Shown piece after piece: positions 35,021 to 44,719 of a stretch of DNA of 64,000 nt. A program made the translations under genes and the position numbers. The notes under the pieces were generated by a model. That model had not been told where the DNA came from, made no database searches, and saw nothing but the letters and a program-made list of their open reading frames with translations. Source of the DNA: Ochotona curzoniae (lineage: Eukaryota; Chordata; Mammalia; Lagomorpha; Ochotonidae). Every line of letters starts with the position of its first letter. Within the stretch, counting starts at the first letter, position 1. Where the stretch lies: assembly GCF_017591425.1 (NCBI RefSeq), contig NW_024466599.1, positions 74,628,501-74,692,500 of the forward strand, given 5' to 3'.

Positions 35021-35700
35021 GAGGAACTAGAACAGACATGTGTACGCATATATTCTTACAGCAATGCGCACGACAGATAGCAGATGGAAGAGCCTAACCT
35101 TGTCAATGAATGAATGGGCAAACAAGATGTGGTGCAAGCAAGGGAATTCAGTCTTTAAAGGGAAGAAAATTCTGCTAATGCTACAGCATGGATAAAGAAC
35201 AACAACAACAACAACAAAACCTGCTTGGTAAAACCATATAGGCATAAAGGAGCAACTACTATATGATTCCAGTTCTATGAGGTTATCTGGAATAGAGAAA
35301 CAAAGAGAATGGAGCAAGCACAGTGCGCTGGTTACACTCTTGGCCTGACACTGGCATCCCAGGGGTTTCCTACAAGCCTGATTCCTGGCTTGGGCTTGCC
35401 TTAGCCCCAGCTGCTGCAAACATCTGTGCAGTAAACTAGCGAACTGTTTAATCTCCCTTTCTCGCTCCGGTTTCAACTAAATAAAACTTGAAGCAGCAAT
35501 CACGACGGTGGTCATGAGAGGCTGGGGGAGAGGAATGAGGAGCTAGTGCTCGGTGGACACAAAGTTTCAGTCTGGAAGATGAGAAAGTTCGGGAGGCTGA
35601 TGGTGATGATGGCTGCACAGCAGTGAGACTGTACTGAGCGCCCCTGAATGGTACGCTCTTAAAATGAAAAAGCTCATTCGTCTATTCACAAGAGTAGCAA
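35021..35700 (+). mobile_element. L1ME-type 3' end, interrupted by a C-SINE
   Basis: gaatgggcaaacaagatgtgg, acagcatggataaagaac, ttctatgaggttatctgg, then after the SINE catgagaggctgggggag and gatggtgatgatggctgcac, ctgaatggtacgctcttaaaatg. Confidence 0.7.
35305..35495 (+). mobile_element. Old C-SINE
   Basis: gcaagcacagtgcgctggttac head, tgattcctggcttgggcttgcc, gccccagctgctgcaaacatctg, tttcaactaaataaaac tail. The central part is deleted. Confidence 0.6.
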
Positions 35701-35924
35701 GGTAGGGATCTGTCAAATGAATAAAATGGAAAAGGGCGTTGTCAGTGAGTTAAATGCAGTGGAATCTGATCTACTACTAAATCACAAACTGCAGACATAT
35801 TAAAACCACAATCTTGAATCCTCTGAAGGACTTTATATACTGGGCTTCACACCCATATACAGCAGATTCTGATTGTCATCTAATAATTTGCATTTCTAAT
35901 ACATCCCCAGGTGCATGCGTTATA
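35701..35924. other. Intergenic DNA, nothing recognised
   Basis: Short unique-looking spacer. Confidence 0.3.
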
Positions 35925-36545
35925 TACTAAAGTGTGACAAATTACCCCGCTTTCTGGTGGCTTAAAACAGGAGTAATTATCTCACAGTTTGTGTGTTCCA
36001 AGAGCCAGAGATCTGTGTTCCAGATCAGGGTCTCTCACGGGGTGGCAGTCAAGAGATGGACAGCAGCGGCAGACACACAAAGTCTCCGTTGGAGGATACA
36101 CGTCCAGGATGACACATTCACACAGACTTTAACAAGAGATTCCAGTTCCCCACCACATGCGTCTCTCTGTAAAGCTGAGGATGCAACACCCAAGCGATCC
36201 CAAGGGTTTGCAGGAGGGACAAGGATATTGTTTGAAGGAACAGATTTCAGAACAAGGTGGGCATTTTCAAGCGAATCCGTTACATGCACTCCTGAGAGTT
36301 CTAATGAAGTGCTGGGGTGGTTTAACTCACAGAAACTGCCTTTCATCATTTTCTACAGACTGCAAATCCAAGGGCAAGACTCAGCAAGAGTGATTTCTCC
36401 CGAGGACTGGGAGAATCTGTTCCAAGCCTCCGTCCTTACTTGTTGTAGCTCGGAAGACCCTTATAGTCCATGGCCACCTTCCCACTCTATATTGTTTTCT
36501 CTGTGTATCTGTTCCTAATTTCCTTTGTAAACAGAGACTAGTGTT
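35925..36545 (-). mobile_element. Probable ancient LTR (MLT1/MaLR-like)
   Basis: gtgacaaattaccccgctttctggtggcttaaaacag, followed by ttatctcacagtttg, is the reversed 3' portion of an old MaLR-type LTR. The 194-codon frame running through it (35934-36518) is a chance ORF in repeat DNA. Confidence 0.45.
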
Positions 36546-37049
36546 ACATTAGGATTAGAACTTATTCTAAGGACCTCAGAAGAACATGATCACTACTGTT
36601 TTTTTTAATTTATAATCATTTAAAAATTTTAAATTAATTGTTAATATTGATTCCACAGTTGAGAGGGATGCCCACCCATGTGGGTCTCTGATTAGGGTGG
36701 GGAGAGCCATGATGTGGGGGAAAGCGGGTGAGATAAATGTTTCAGTGTTTTTTAATCCTGTGAAGAGGGGAAAGTTGAGGTTGCCACTACTTATATCCAA
36801 CTACAATCAGTGCTTGCTGTTGATGATACTTTAAAAACCCCTTGGTGAGGAAGAGGGTTCTGAAGAAATTACCTGATTAGTTTTGGTAGTTCTAAGATGT
36901 TGTCCACTTTGTTGTACCAGGGTTGAAAAAAGTCTTTCCAGGATCTCCTGGCTGACCAGGTCCATCTCAGTGTATCCACAGTGCCAGTCCCTTGCTGCAA
37001 AGCTTGGCCAGGAGAGTGGTCCAACCTGTTCTGCTTCCCACCCTCTGAC
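36546..37049. other. Intergenic DNA upstream of MRPS9
   Basis: Unique-looking, AT-rich at first. No gene. Confidence 0.35.
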
Positions 37050-37280
37050 AGGCACTTGAGTCTCCTGCTGGCCTAGATGAGCTAGCTGTCACGTCTGGCC
37101 TGCTATCCACATGCTGTCCACTGCACCCACAGCTCCGTGTTCCTGGTATCTGTTCAGCTCTGCTCCAGTCGTTACCACATTTGAGGTAGCCGTTTGAGGA
37201 GTGAACCAACCAGTGGAGGGAAATTTCTCCTTTGAGCTCTTAACTCTGCCTTTCAAATAAAAAGATCTTAATAATAAAAG
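37050..37280 (+). mobile_element. Old C-SINE fragment near the MRPS9 promoter
   Basis: ggtagccgtttgaggagtgaacc, ctctgcctttcaaataaaaag. The left part is badly diverged. Ends about 260 bp before the CpG island. Confidence 0.55.
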
Positions 37281-37790
37281 AGAACAAAGTGAATTCCTCA
37301 TTAAATGCAGCCTATTTAATCATTGTGAAATTATTCCATTTGTATCTTTCCAATGTGATCTTGATAGTTGAAGGCACGTAGTTGTTTGACAACTTTGTGA
37401 AATCTCAGAGTTTCTGTATGTTTAAAATTTTACGGATTCTTCAAATAAAGTGCTTGGGAAGCCATTTAAGAGTGATTTACTCTATCATGTAATCTGGGTT
37501 TCGAGGAAGTATCCTGGTAGTCACACCTGTACTCGCAGGTCACCGGGGACCCAGTGCGGTCTGGCAGGTGCTGGAGGAGGCTCTTGACCTGGGTCCTGGA
37601 TGCAAAGTTAGAACTTCGGGACGGCAGGAAAGCGGGAACGGAGCGTGCAGGTCCGAGAACAGTGACAGAGGCGGCTGCGGCCAGCTGAGTACGCCCCACA
37701 CGCGCCCCTTGGTTGCAGGAAATCCGTCTCCATCCTGGAAGCCGAGGGCGCCGGCCTGGGGCGGGTCGGACACGCCCCGCGGGTCCCACG

Positions 37791-37800
37791 CACCAATCAG
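37791..37800 (+). promoter_or_regulatory. CCAAT box (NF-Y type)
   Basis: caccaatcag matches the NF-Y core CCAATCA/G and lies about 130 bp upstream of the MRPS9 ATG, a usual NF-Y distance in TATA-less promoters. Confidence 0.6.
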
Positions 37801-37859
37801 CGACCCGGCGTCCTAACTCCTGGCAAGCTTCTCCTTCCGAGAGCCTCGGGGTACCGGTC

Positions 37860-37870
37860 GCGCATGCGCA
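37860..37870 (+). promoter_or_regulatory. NRF1 binding palindrome
   Basis: gcgcatgcgca is an exact match to the NRF1 consensus GCGCATGCGC(A), 52 bp upstream of the ATG. NRF1 is a known activator of nuclear genes for mitochondrial translation and respiration, which fits the MRPS9 assignment. Occupancy is inferred. Confidence 0.8.
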
Positions 37871-37878
37871 GCCCGCAG

Positions 37879-37889
37879 GCCCCGCCCCT
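37879..37889 (+). promoter_or_regulatory. GC box (Sp/KLF type)
   Basis: The string gccccgcccct contains CCCCGCCCC, the complement of the Sp1/KLF GC box, 33-43 bp upstream of the ATG and 9 bp after the NRF1 site. Confidence 0.6.
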
Positions 37890-37914
37890 CATCCCCGCCT
37901 CGCGGGTCTCCTTC

Positions 37915-37928
37915 GGCCAACATGGCTG
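37915..37928 (+). promoter_or_regulatory. YY1-like site overlapping the start codon
   Basis: ggccaacatggctgc resembles the YY1 element AAnATGGCnGC. In many genes for ribosomal and mitochondrial proteins this element overlaps the initiator region and the ATG. The same bases give a strong Kozak context (A at -3, G at +4). Confidence 0.45.
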
Positions 37929-38056
37929 CTCCCTGTGTGTCCTGCTGCAAGGCGGTTTTGCACCGCGTCCTTCCTGGGGGACGGGTTAGCCTCGCCCCCG
38001 GACCAGGCATTTGGAACACTGCGGCCGCTGAGTTCCAGAGAGGCGCTGGATCCCAG
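37922..38056 (+). CDS. MRPS9: MRPS9 coding exon 1 (uS9m, residues 1-45)
   Basis: First coding exon of mitochondrial small-subunit ribosomal protein uS9m, a core protein of the 28S subunit of the matrix ribosome. The 45 codons begin MAAPCVSCCK, and the MAAPCVS start is the one I recall for human MRPS9. The peptide has K10, R15, R21 and R40 and no acidic residue before E37, so it reads as a cleavable matrix-targeting presequence. The ATG has A at -3 and G at +4. The exon ends ...GSQ at tcccag followed by a strong donor gtaagg at 38057, in phase 0, so exon 2 joins without splitting a codon. The alternative frames through the CpG island are shadows. Presequence length and cleavage site are not determined here. 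Confidence rests on exon 1 and exon 2 agreeing in phase and in family. Confidence 0.93.
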
Positions 38057-38340
38057 GTAAGGCCTGGAAGGTCCTTGCGGGGAGGTGAAGCCGGCGTCTG
38101 GCGTGCCTAGGTCGGGACCCTGGCGTGTAGGTGGGTGCTGGCTTGCAGCTGTCACTGCAGCATTTGGCTTCTGGTTTGGGCGCAGGGTCCTGAGAAGAAG
38201 CTGGTTGCAGACGAAACCTGGCGGGCTGTGGCTCTGCTGGGCTGCCGAGCGAAGGTCACTCCTGGATGTGGTGTGGGGTCCGCGCCGCGTGCAAGCCACG
38301 CCTGGACACCGACTCTTTGGCAAGGCACCGTGCGTCTGGG

Positions 38341-38987
38341 CCACTTCTGTGCCCTGCGAGTTTGCCCACTTGCCTTCGTTCTAAGGGGAGTGGCGAGCCA
38401 CGTCGCTGCCTTCACGGTTGGTTTGTTGAGGATGCCAGTTCCCTGACACGAGTTCTCAGGAGCAGCACAGGATCTGAGAAGCCAGGGATTGAGTTTCGTT
38501 GGGGGATACAATTGTGTCTAGGGCATCTGTAAGGTCTTCATCAACAGAAGATCTCGAGAGAATTGCCAGCACTCTTGGTTAGCTTGTATGAGGTGTTTGC
38601 ATCCCTGGGACTGACTTGGATCATCTAGCAGAGTGTCATGGGTGAGGAATAGGGGAGGAATGGAGTCGAAGTTCCCAAGAGGCTGTGAATGAGTTACCCC
38701 AAATATGTGGCCAAGCTATAGCTGTGTTATGGGAAAAAGGAGGCTGTTTGAAGGAAGGGCCAGTGATGACCACTGCTTACTATTGCACGGCAGTAAGATA
38801 CCAAATTTTGAAAAGCATATTGAAAAATTATTGTTATTTCTTAATTGAAGGTATGGAGACAAAACTCCCACCCCTTCTCTTATTGTGTTTGGCTGGGACC
38901 AAACCTGTGCCCAGAACAAAGTCTAGGCGACCCACCTTAGCAGGGAAATAACTGTTTGAGCCAGCATCTGCTGCTGGACGTGGAGCT
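38341..38987. other. Intron 1 proximal unique sequence
   Basis: No repeat or extra exon recognised. CpG density falls off here. Confidence 0.4.
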
Positions 38988-39846
38988 TGTTATGGAGTGC
39001 AGCCAGCGATGGTAGACATCTTTGCGAAGTCTCGCTTTATTGCTCCTTCACTTCTCCTTGTATACTCTTACCCGCTCGTCCTAATTTAGCCAGGATATTG
39101 GATACAGATAAGTCCACTTAGTCTAGATGTTTTTAGCTGCAAGTGCAGTTCCTGTTCCTGCCCATTCCAGCGAGCACTAATCAACTCCTTAACCCACCTG
39201 TGACTCACCTATCACCTGAGAGGGGACGGTATTGCCTTGTGTAACCACGCCCCTCACAAGCCCCTTTAAAAGGCCAATGAGGCGGCGGGGGGTGGGGTGG
39301 GGACGGGACTCTCTTTCTGGTCAGGTGTTTCCGTTACTCTGGCACCCCAACTCTTGGCTGACCCAGGACAGGTAATCCCCTGAGCATGGTCCCTGTGTAC
39401 TGCTTAGATGGGACAATGGATATAGTAGTGTTGTTTCTGGTCTGTGTGCTGTCAGGAGTTCCAGGAGAGGTGAGGCCTAGCAGTGATGCAATGTGGGCAG
39501 AGAAGCCAGGGAAAGGTGAATGTCTGCAGCTTTGTAAGTATATCCAGGTTATTCATTGCATGTCTCTTAGGGTAACTTATATTGTTGGGGAAGCTGGGGC
39601 ATTGATCTTCAGCTTAAAGCATGGACTTGAGGGTAATGACTATTTGTTCCTCTTGGGGTTATGTTTGATTGGATTATGATTGGGATTATGATTGGTTGGA
39701 TCGCCGTATGGACTTGTGATTTGCTATTTCTAGTGTGCCCTGTTATCACCAAGCTTGGTTAATAAAAGACTCCTTAATAAACCTTAAATAAATAAATAAA
39801 CCTTAGACATGTCTGGAGTGATCTCGCTCGCACCCCGTACATAACA
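38988..39846 (+). mobile_element. Solo LTR in sense orientation in intron 1
   Basis: 859 bp with matching inverted ends tgttatg ... cataaca, a TATA-like ctttaaaagg at about 39264, and poly(A) signal text ggttaataaaagac (AATAAA 39761-39766) followed by a short (AATA)n and a U5-like end. Non-coding; the 97-codon frame at 39386-39679 has no recognisable domain. No target duplication was detected, so it is old or recombined. It shares ccaagcttgg(c/t)taataaa(a)gac with the LTR at 16553-16945. Confidence 0.65.
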
Positions 39847-40007
39847 GGACTCAAGGTAGAGCAAGACTCGGTCACAGGCACTCCCTTTTGGCCAACAGCC
39901 TGCCCCTGCGTTACCGTGGTTTTTAGTGCACTTTGTTCAATATTTTAACCTGAATCAACTAATCCTTCCATTCTTTTCTATTAGACATTTTGCGGTTTGG
40001 GTTGGCA

Positions 40008-40020
40008 AATGCTCTGGAAG
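40008..40020. repeat. Target-site duplication, left copy
   Basis: aatgctctggaag, exact copy of 40362-40374. Confidence 0.9.
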
Positions 40021-40361
40021 TTTTTTTTTTTTTTAGATTTATTTTTATTATTATTTTTTTTTATTGGAAAGGCGGATATTCAGAGAGGAGGAGAGGCAGA
40101 GAGGAAGATCTTCCGTCTGATGATTCACTCCCCAAGTGAGCGCAACGGCCGAAGCTATGCCAATCCGAAGCCAGGAGCCTCTTCCAGGTCTCCCACGCAG
40201 GTGCAGGGTCCCAAAGCTTTGGGCCATCCTCGACTGCTTTCCCAGGCCACAGGCAGGGAGCTGGAAGGGAAGCGGGGCTGCCGGGATAGAACCGGGGCCT
40301 ATATGGGATCCCGGGTGTGCAAGGCGAGGACCTTAACCACTTGCGCCACCGCGCCGGGCCC
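40021..40361 (-). mobile_element. Young C-SINE inserted in an older C-SINE tail
   Basis: Reversed tail ttttttagatttatttttatt, intact centre, ends cgccaccgcgccgggccc with CpGs preserved. Exact 13-bp target duplication. The older C-SINE continues directly at 40375. Confidence 0.95.
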
Positions 40362-40374
40362 AATGCTCTGGAAG

Positions 40375-40672
40375 TTTTTATTTCTTTACTTGAAAGGTGG
40401 ATTGGCAGGGAGACACAGAGAGAAAGATCTTGTCTGTCCACTTGTACTCTAGACCCCGAATGACTGGGAGGCAGGAGTGTGCAGCTCCGGCCAGGTCTTC
40501 CATGTGGAGGCAGGTGTCCGAGCACTTGGGTCGTCTTGTGCTGCCTTCCTGGCCACATTGCCAGGGGCTGGATTGGGAGCAGAATAGCTGGGAATAGAAC
40601 TAGTGCTCAGGTCTGGGATGCTGACATTGCAAGGTGATGCTTTAACCTGCTACATCCCAAGGCTGGACCACA
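40375..40672 (-). mobile_element. Old C-SINE
   Basis: tttttatttctttacttgaaaggtgg, gatcttgtctgtccacttg, gccaggtcttccatgtggagg, ending ctttaacctgctacatcccaagg. Confidence 0.7.
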
Positions 40673-40959
40673 AGGCTAGCCTCACGGGTTTTTTTGTGTG
40701 TGTATTCTTTTTTTCTTTTAATTTTGCATCTCTTTGAGTGTATTTTTTTATATACACATAGTTATATGTGAAAGGGAGTGCAGCACACAGAACATTCTTA
40801 CCGTTGGCACTTCTTTCATGTGTAATTATAGGAGGTTAACTTTCTCTCCCTGGAACCTCCGAGTCTAGTATCGAACCTTCAGGGCCTTTCCACGTATCAT
40901 CATGTGTAACTCCACATGAATATGCATACCTTCAAACGGACAAGCCAGGGGTGTGCAAG
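40673..40959. other. Intron 1, nothing recognised
   Basis: T-rich stretch then unique sequence. Confidence 0.3.
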
Positions 40960-41225
40960 GTTTAGATGCCCCTGCATCCTACATCAGGATGTTCTAGTTT
41001 ATTCCTGACTCCAGCTTCCTGCTGACCTAGAACGTGGGAGACCTCTGTCGTGAATGGCTCAACTGCTTGGGTTCCTGCCAGCATGTGCAAGTTTTGAGTT
41101 GAATTTCTGGGCCCCTGGTTCTCAGCGCAGCCCAGGTCTGAGCTCTCCAGGCATTTGGAGAATGAACCAGTGTATAGTGTACGCTCACTCTCATCCTCTC
41201 CCTGCTTTTCAAATCAGTTTTTTAA
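40960..41225 (+). mobile_element. Old C-SINE
   Basis: ctgactccagcttcctgctgac, cttgggttcctgccagcatg, gcatttggagaatgaaccag, ctgcttttcaaatcag. Confidence 0.6.
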
Positions 41226-41649
41226 AATGGGACCACATTAGATCACATCTACTTTTTGCTCTTCTAACTTGCCTATATTGTAGAAATGCTTTCAAGTCAT
41301 TGAATGTGTTACCTGAAGCATTGTTAGCTTGCTCAATATACTGTGGCATGTGTTTGTTCATTTATGTAACAGTTGATAAACATTTGCTTTGTTTAAATTT
41401 GTTCCCATAAAGAGTATTGCAATAAGCGGTCTGGTCCTGTTTTTAGCAACTGATGTTTTTATTTCTGTCACAGAGATTTCCACTTGTGCAATTATTGCTA
41501 TAGAGATGCAGATATTCTGAATTTTAATAGAAATCTTCATATGGCTTTCAGGAAGATTATAGTAATTCACATCTCATCCTTGATGTGTGATTTCCTCCTT
41601 TCTGCTCATTTTATTTATTTATTATGATTGCAATAAGATGGATAGTGAT
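41226..41649. other. Intron 1, AT-rich
   Basis: Possibly old L1-derived, but not assignable by eye. Confidence 0.3.
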
Positions 41650-41943
41650 TTTTTAAAAATATTTATTTTTATTGGAAACGCAGATTTACAGAGAGAAGGA
41701 GAGAGAGATAAAGAGAAAGGTCTTCCATCCACTGGTTCACCGCCTAAATAGCACATGGCTGGAGCTGAGCAGATCTGAAGCCAGGAGCCAGGAGCTTCTT
41801 TGGGGTCTCCCAAGGCTTTGGGTCATCCTCCACTGTTTCCTCAGGCCACAAGCAAGGAGCTGGATGGGAAGTAGAACTTCCTGGACACAAACTGGTGCTT
41901 ATATTGGATGTTGATGTCTGACATGGTGACTTTATTCACTACA
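41650..41943 (-). mobile_element. C-SINE, intermediate age
   Basis: Reversed tail ttttaaaaatatttatttttattgg, ccatccactggttcaccgcc, gcttctttggggtctccc. A deletion removes the gtgcagggtccc segment. Confidence 0.8.
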
Positions 41944-41949
41944 ATGGCT

Positions 41950-42090
41950 ATTTGGGCCCAAGTGCTTGGGGGCATTCTCCACTGCTTTCCCAGTTGGATT
42001 GGAAGGGGAATAACCAGGACCCGATCCTGTGCCCGTAAGGGATGGTAACCTGTGGTGACTTTACCAGCTGTGCCACAGCCCTGCTATTAT
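41950..42090 (-). mobile_element. Second C-SINE fragment, 5' half
   Basis: Restarts the SINE centre (caagtgcttgggggcattctccactgctttccc) and ends ccagctgtgccacagccc. A separate copy, because these bases repeat what 41820-41940 already covers. Confidence 0.6.
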
Positions 42091-42389
42091 CACTCCTTTC
42101 AAGTTGTTTGTAACCTCAGGATATTTCATAGTTAGTAGATTATGACTCAAAATTGAGGGGGGACAATAGAAGATAGACATAGGGTGTTGATGATTTTGTT
42201 TAATGAAACTTAGGCCCCTCCAAGCAAAATATAACTATTGTTGGTAGAGGTAGAAATAAAGAAACATTAATATTTAAGGCATACAAGTTCTTCTGTGCCA
42301 GGCAAAAGAAAAACTCTAGGTAACTGGGATCGCCAAGGGTCAGGTGAATGTTTCAGCGAGCATCCAAGTCCTGCTTCATGCGGTAAACT

Positions 42390-42648
42390 GAGTATTAACT
42401 GTGGCCACAGCAGGCATCCGGGGCTTCAGCTGGCCCTGGGCCGTCGTCCCTGGGGCGTGCGAAGGGCCTAGCTGCCTAGGTGGCAACCCAGGTTGAGCTG
42501 ATGCTACTGCTTCCAGTGTAAACCCAGGAAGCAGGAAGCTCCTGGTTCCCGCTTCAGCCTCGCCCGGCCCTGTCTGGAGGCATTTGAGGAGTGGGCCTGT
42601 AGAAGGGAGCTCTTTCTCTTTCAGATAAGTTACAGAAATAAACAGGTT
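42390..42648 (+). mobile_element. Old C-SINE
   Basis: aggaagctcctggttcccgcttcagcc, gaggcatttgaggagtgggcc, ctctttctctttcagataag. Confidence 0.55.
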
Positions 42649-42817
42649 AGTTGTTGAGACCAAGTCGGTACCTAGCGTAACCTAGTACTGTCATGCATGC
42701 CTTATAGCAAGGCTATATTGCGTGACTCTCGTGGAATAATTGTACGAATCTGTGGCATAGCCTGTTAACACTCCCAGGCTCTATATGTGACTTACATTTA
42801 CATTTGTTACTTCATTT

Positions 42818-42831
42818 AAAAAAAATTTACC
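42818..42831. repeat. Target-site duplication, left copy
   Basis: aaaaaaaatttacc, exact copy of 43154-43167. A-rich start typical of L1 endonuclease sites. Confidence 0.85.
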
Positions 42832-43153
42832 CTGGGCCCGGCGCGGTGGCGCAAGTGGTTAAGGTCCTCGCCTTGCACGCCCCGGATCCCATATAGGAGC
42901 CGGTTCTAATCCCAGCAGCCCTGCTTCCCTTCCAGCTCTCTTCCTGTGGCCCGGGAAAGCAGTCGAGGATAGCCCAAAGCTTTGGGACTCTGCACCCGCA
43001 TGGGAGACCTGGAAGAGGCTCCTGGCTTCGGATCGGCATAGTATCAGCTGTTGCGCTCACTTGGGGAGTGAATCATCGGACGGAAGATCTTCCTCTCTGT
43101 CTCTCCTCCTCTCTGAATATCCGCCTTTCCGATAAAAAAAAAATAAATCTTTC
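42832..43153 (+). mobile_element. Young C-SINE
   Basis: gggcccggcgcggtggcgcaa head, ggttctaatcccagc, gataaaaaaaaaataaatctttc tail. First of four alternating C-SINEs. Confidence 0.93.
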
Positions 43154-43167
43154 AAAAAAAATTTACC

Positions 43168-43457
43168 TTTTTTTTTTAAAGACTTATTTATTTATTGGAA
43201 AGTCGGATATGCAGAGAGGAGGAGTAAGTGCAACTGCCGATGCTATGCCAATCCGAAGCCAGGAGCTAGGAACTTCTTCCGGGTATCCCACATGGGTGCA
43301 GAGTCCCAAATCTTTGGGCCGTCCTCAGCTGCTTTCCCAGGCCACAACCAGGGAGCTGGATGGAAAGTGGAGCTGCCGGGATTAGAACCGGCGCCCATAT
43401 GGGATCCCAGTGCGTTCAAAGCGAGGACTTAAGCCACTAGTCCACGCCGCCGGGCCC
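43168..43457 (-). mobile_element. C-SINE, intermediate age
   Basis: Reversed tail tttaaagacttatttatttattgg through gtccacgccgccgggccc. A small deletion follows the GA region. Tail-to-tail with the copy at 42832. Confidence 0.9.
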
Positions 43458-43696
43458 ACCATTTAAACGCTTATGTTAAAAACTGAAACACACATAAACA
43501 CACACACCTCCCCCAGCATAGGTCCGTAGGACGTCAGGATCATTAGTTTCCCTGTGTCCTGCCTCCACATCTTATCCCACTGGAAGGTCTTCAAGGGCAG
43601 TGTCACTCTTCTGCTGGACTATCTACTGCAGGACCTGCTTAAGGCCGTCTTACAGTTTATTTTTGTATCTTTTGGTAAAAGATCGTATACTTTAGG
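43458..43696. other. Intron 1 spacer between SINE pairs
   Basis: Probably an old repeat (acacacacctcccccagcat), not assignable. Confidence 0.3.
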
Positions 43697-44042
43697 GCCC
43701 GACGCAGTAGCCTAATAATTAAAGTCCTTGTCTTGAATGCACTGGGATCCCACATGGGTGCCGGTTCTAATCCTGGCAGCTCCACTTCCCATCCAGCTCT
43801 ACTTCCCATCCAGCTCCCTGCTTGTGGCCTGGGGAAGCAGTCGAGGACGGCCCAAAGCTTTGGGACCCTGCACTCACATGGGAGACCTAGAGGAAGTTCC
43901 TGGCTCCTGGCTTCGGACTAGCATAGGATCGGCCATTGGGGTCACTTGGGGAGTGAATCAGTGGACGGAAGAGCTTCGTCTCTGTCTCTCCTCCTCTCTG
44001 CACATCTGACTTTGCAATAAAAATAAATAAATCTTTAAAAAT
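43697..44042 (+). mobile_element. C-SINE with a 17-bp internal duplication
   Basis: gggcccgacgcagtagcctaa head, ggttctaatcctgg, aataaataaatctttaaaaa tail. acttcccatccagctc is duplicated in tandem at 43784-43817. Confidence 0.9.
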
Positions 44043-44102
44043 TAGTATACTTTAAATAATGAAAATGTAGTAAGCCAGTAACAGTTATTTGTCATCAGTA
44101 TC

Positions 44103-44438
44103 AAGGTTTTTTTTTTTTTTAAGATTTATCTATTTTTATTGTTAAGGCAAATGTACAGAGAAAAGGAGAGACAGAAAAATCTTCCATCCTCTGATTTACT
44201 CTCCAAGTAATCACAACAGCTGGAGCCTGGCCAATCCAGAGCGAGGAACCAGGAGCTTCTTACGGGTCTCCCACACGGGTGCAGGGTCCCACGGCTTCGA
44301 GCCGTCCTCTGCTGCTTTTTCAGGCCACAGGCAGGAAGCTGGATGGGAACTGGAGCAGGCAATATATGCACTGGCACCCATGTGGGATCTTGGGATGCGC
44401 AAGGTGAGAATTTAGCCACTGAACCATTGTGCTGGGCC
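44103..44438 (-). mobile_element. C-SINE with 10-bp target duplication
   Basis: T-run then aagatttatctatttttattg, ending ccattgtgctgggcc. catcagtatc flanks it at 44093-44102 and 44439-44448. Confidence 0.92.
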
Positions 44439-44719
44439 CATCAGTATCGAGTATTTTGTATTATACGTATTTTATGTGCTTCACATTTATTATGATTGGC
44501 AGCCTGTTTTTATGTCAACATCACACAAATATGTGAGTAATGCATTCAAATTTTAGTGTTAGGATGGCTTTGCCTCCAAGTGATAAGAATTTCCATCTTT
44601 ATGATAATCTTAGGAGACCACTGTTATATATATTTAGCATTAATGAAGATGTCATGTGGTACACAACTATAGTTGCTCGGATTTCTTAAGTAGGTTTGTA
44701 AAATAGTTTATTTTTCAGA

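Larger units (their letters stand above)
37540..38340 (+). promoter_or_regulatory. MRPS9: MRPS9 CpG-island promoter
   Basis: GC-rich, CpG-dense block in an otherwise AT-rich, CpG-poor window, free of recognisable repeats and centred on the MRPS9 start codon. No TATA box is visible, as expected for a housekeeping nuclear gene for a mitochondrial protein. In order it contains a CCAAT box (37793-37797), an ETS-like core TTCCG near 37835-37840, an NRF1 palindrome (37860-37870), a GC box (37879-37889) and a YY1-like site over the ATG. The transcription start cannot be fixed from sequence. It probably lies between the CCAAT box and the ATG, implying a short 5' UTR. The island extends over 200 bp upstream of the CCAAT box, which would allow divergent transcription, but no upstream gene is visible. 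Edges are estimated by eye. Confidence 0.88.

Noticed and set aside
35934..36518. 194-codon plus-strand ORF, the longest in the window
   Set aside because: Lies inside an MLT1/MaLR-like LTR, has no domain signature, no promoter and no splice context; chance ORF in repeat DNA.
37889..38344. 151-codon minus ORF and other long frames across 37.5-38.4 kb
   Set aside because: GC-rich CpG-island sequence lacks stop codons by composition. The real coding exon is on the plus strand with a proper donor.
39386..39679. 97-codon ORF with a hydrophobic start in the intron 1 LTR
   Set aside because: Falls within LTR sequence upstream of its poly(A) signal; no domain recognised.
40061..40558. 165-codon minus ORF and similar frames (15833-16219, 16039-16479, 15203-15541)
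   Set aside because: All run through C-SINE sequence. The recurring peptides such as GKAVEDGPK and LPFQLPACG are translations of the SINE centre, not proteins.
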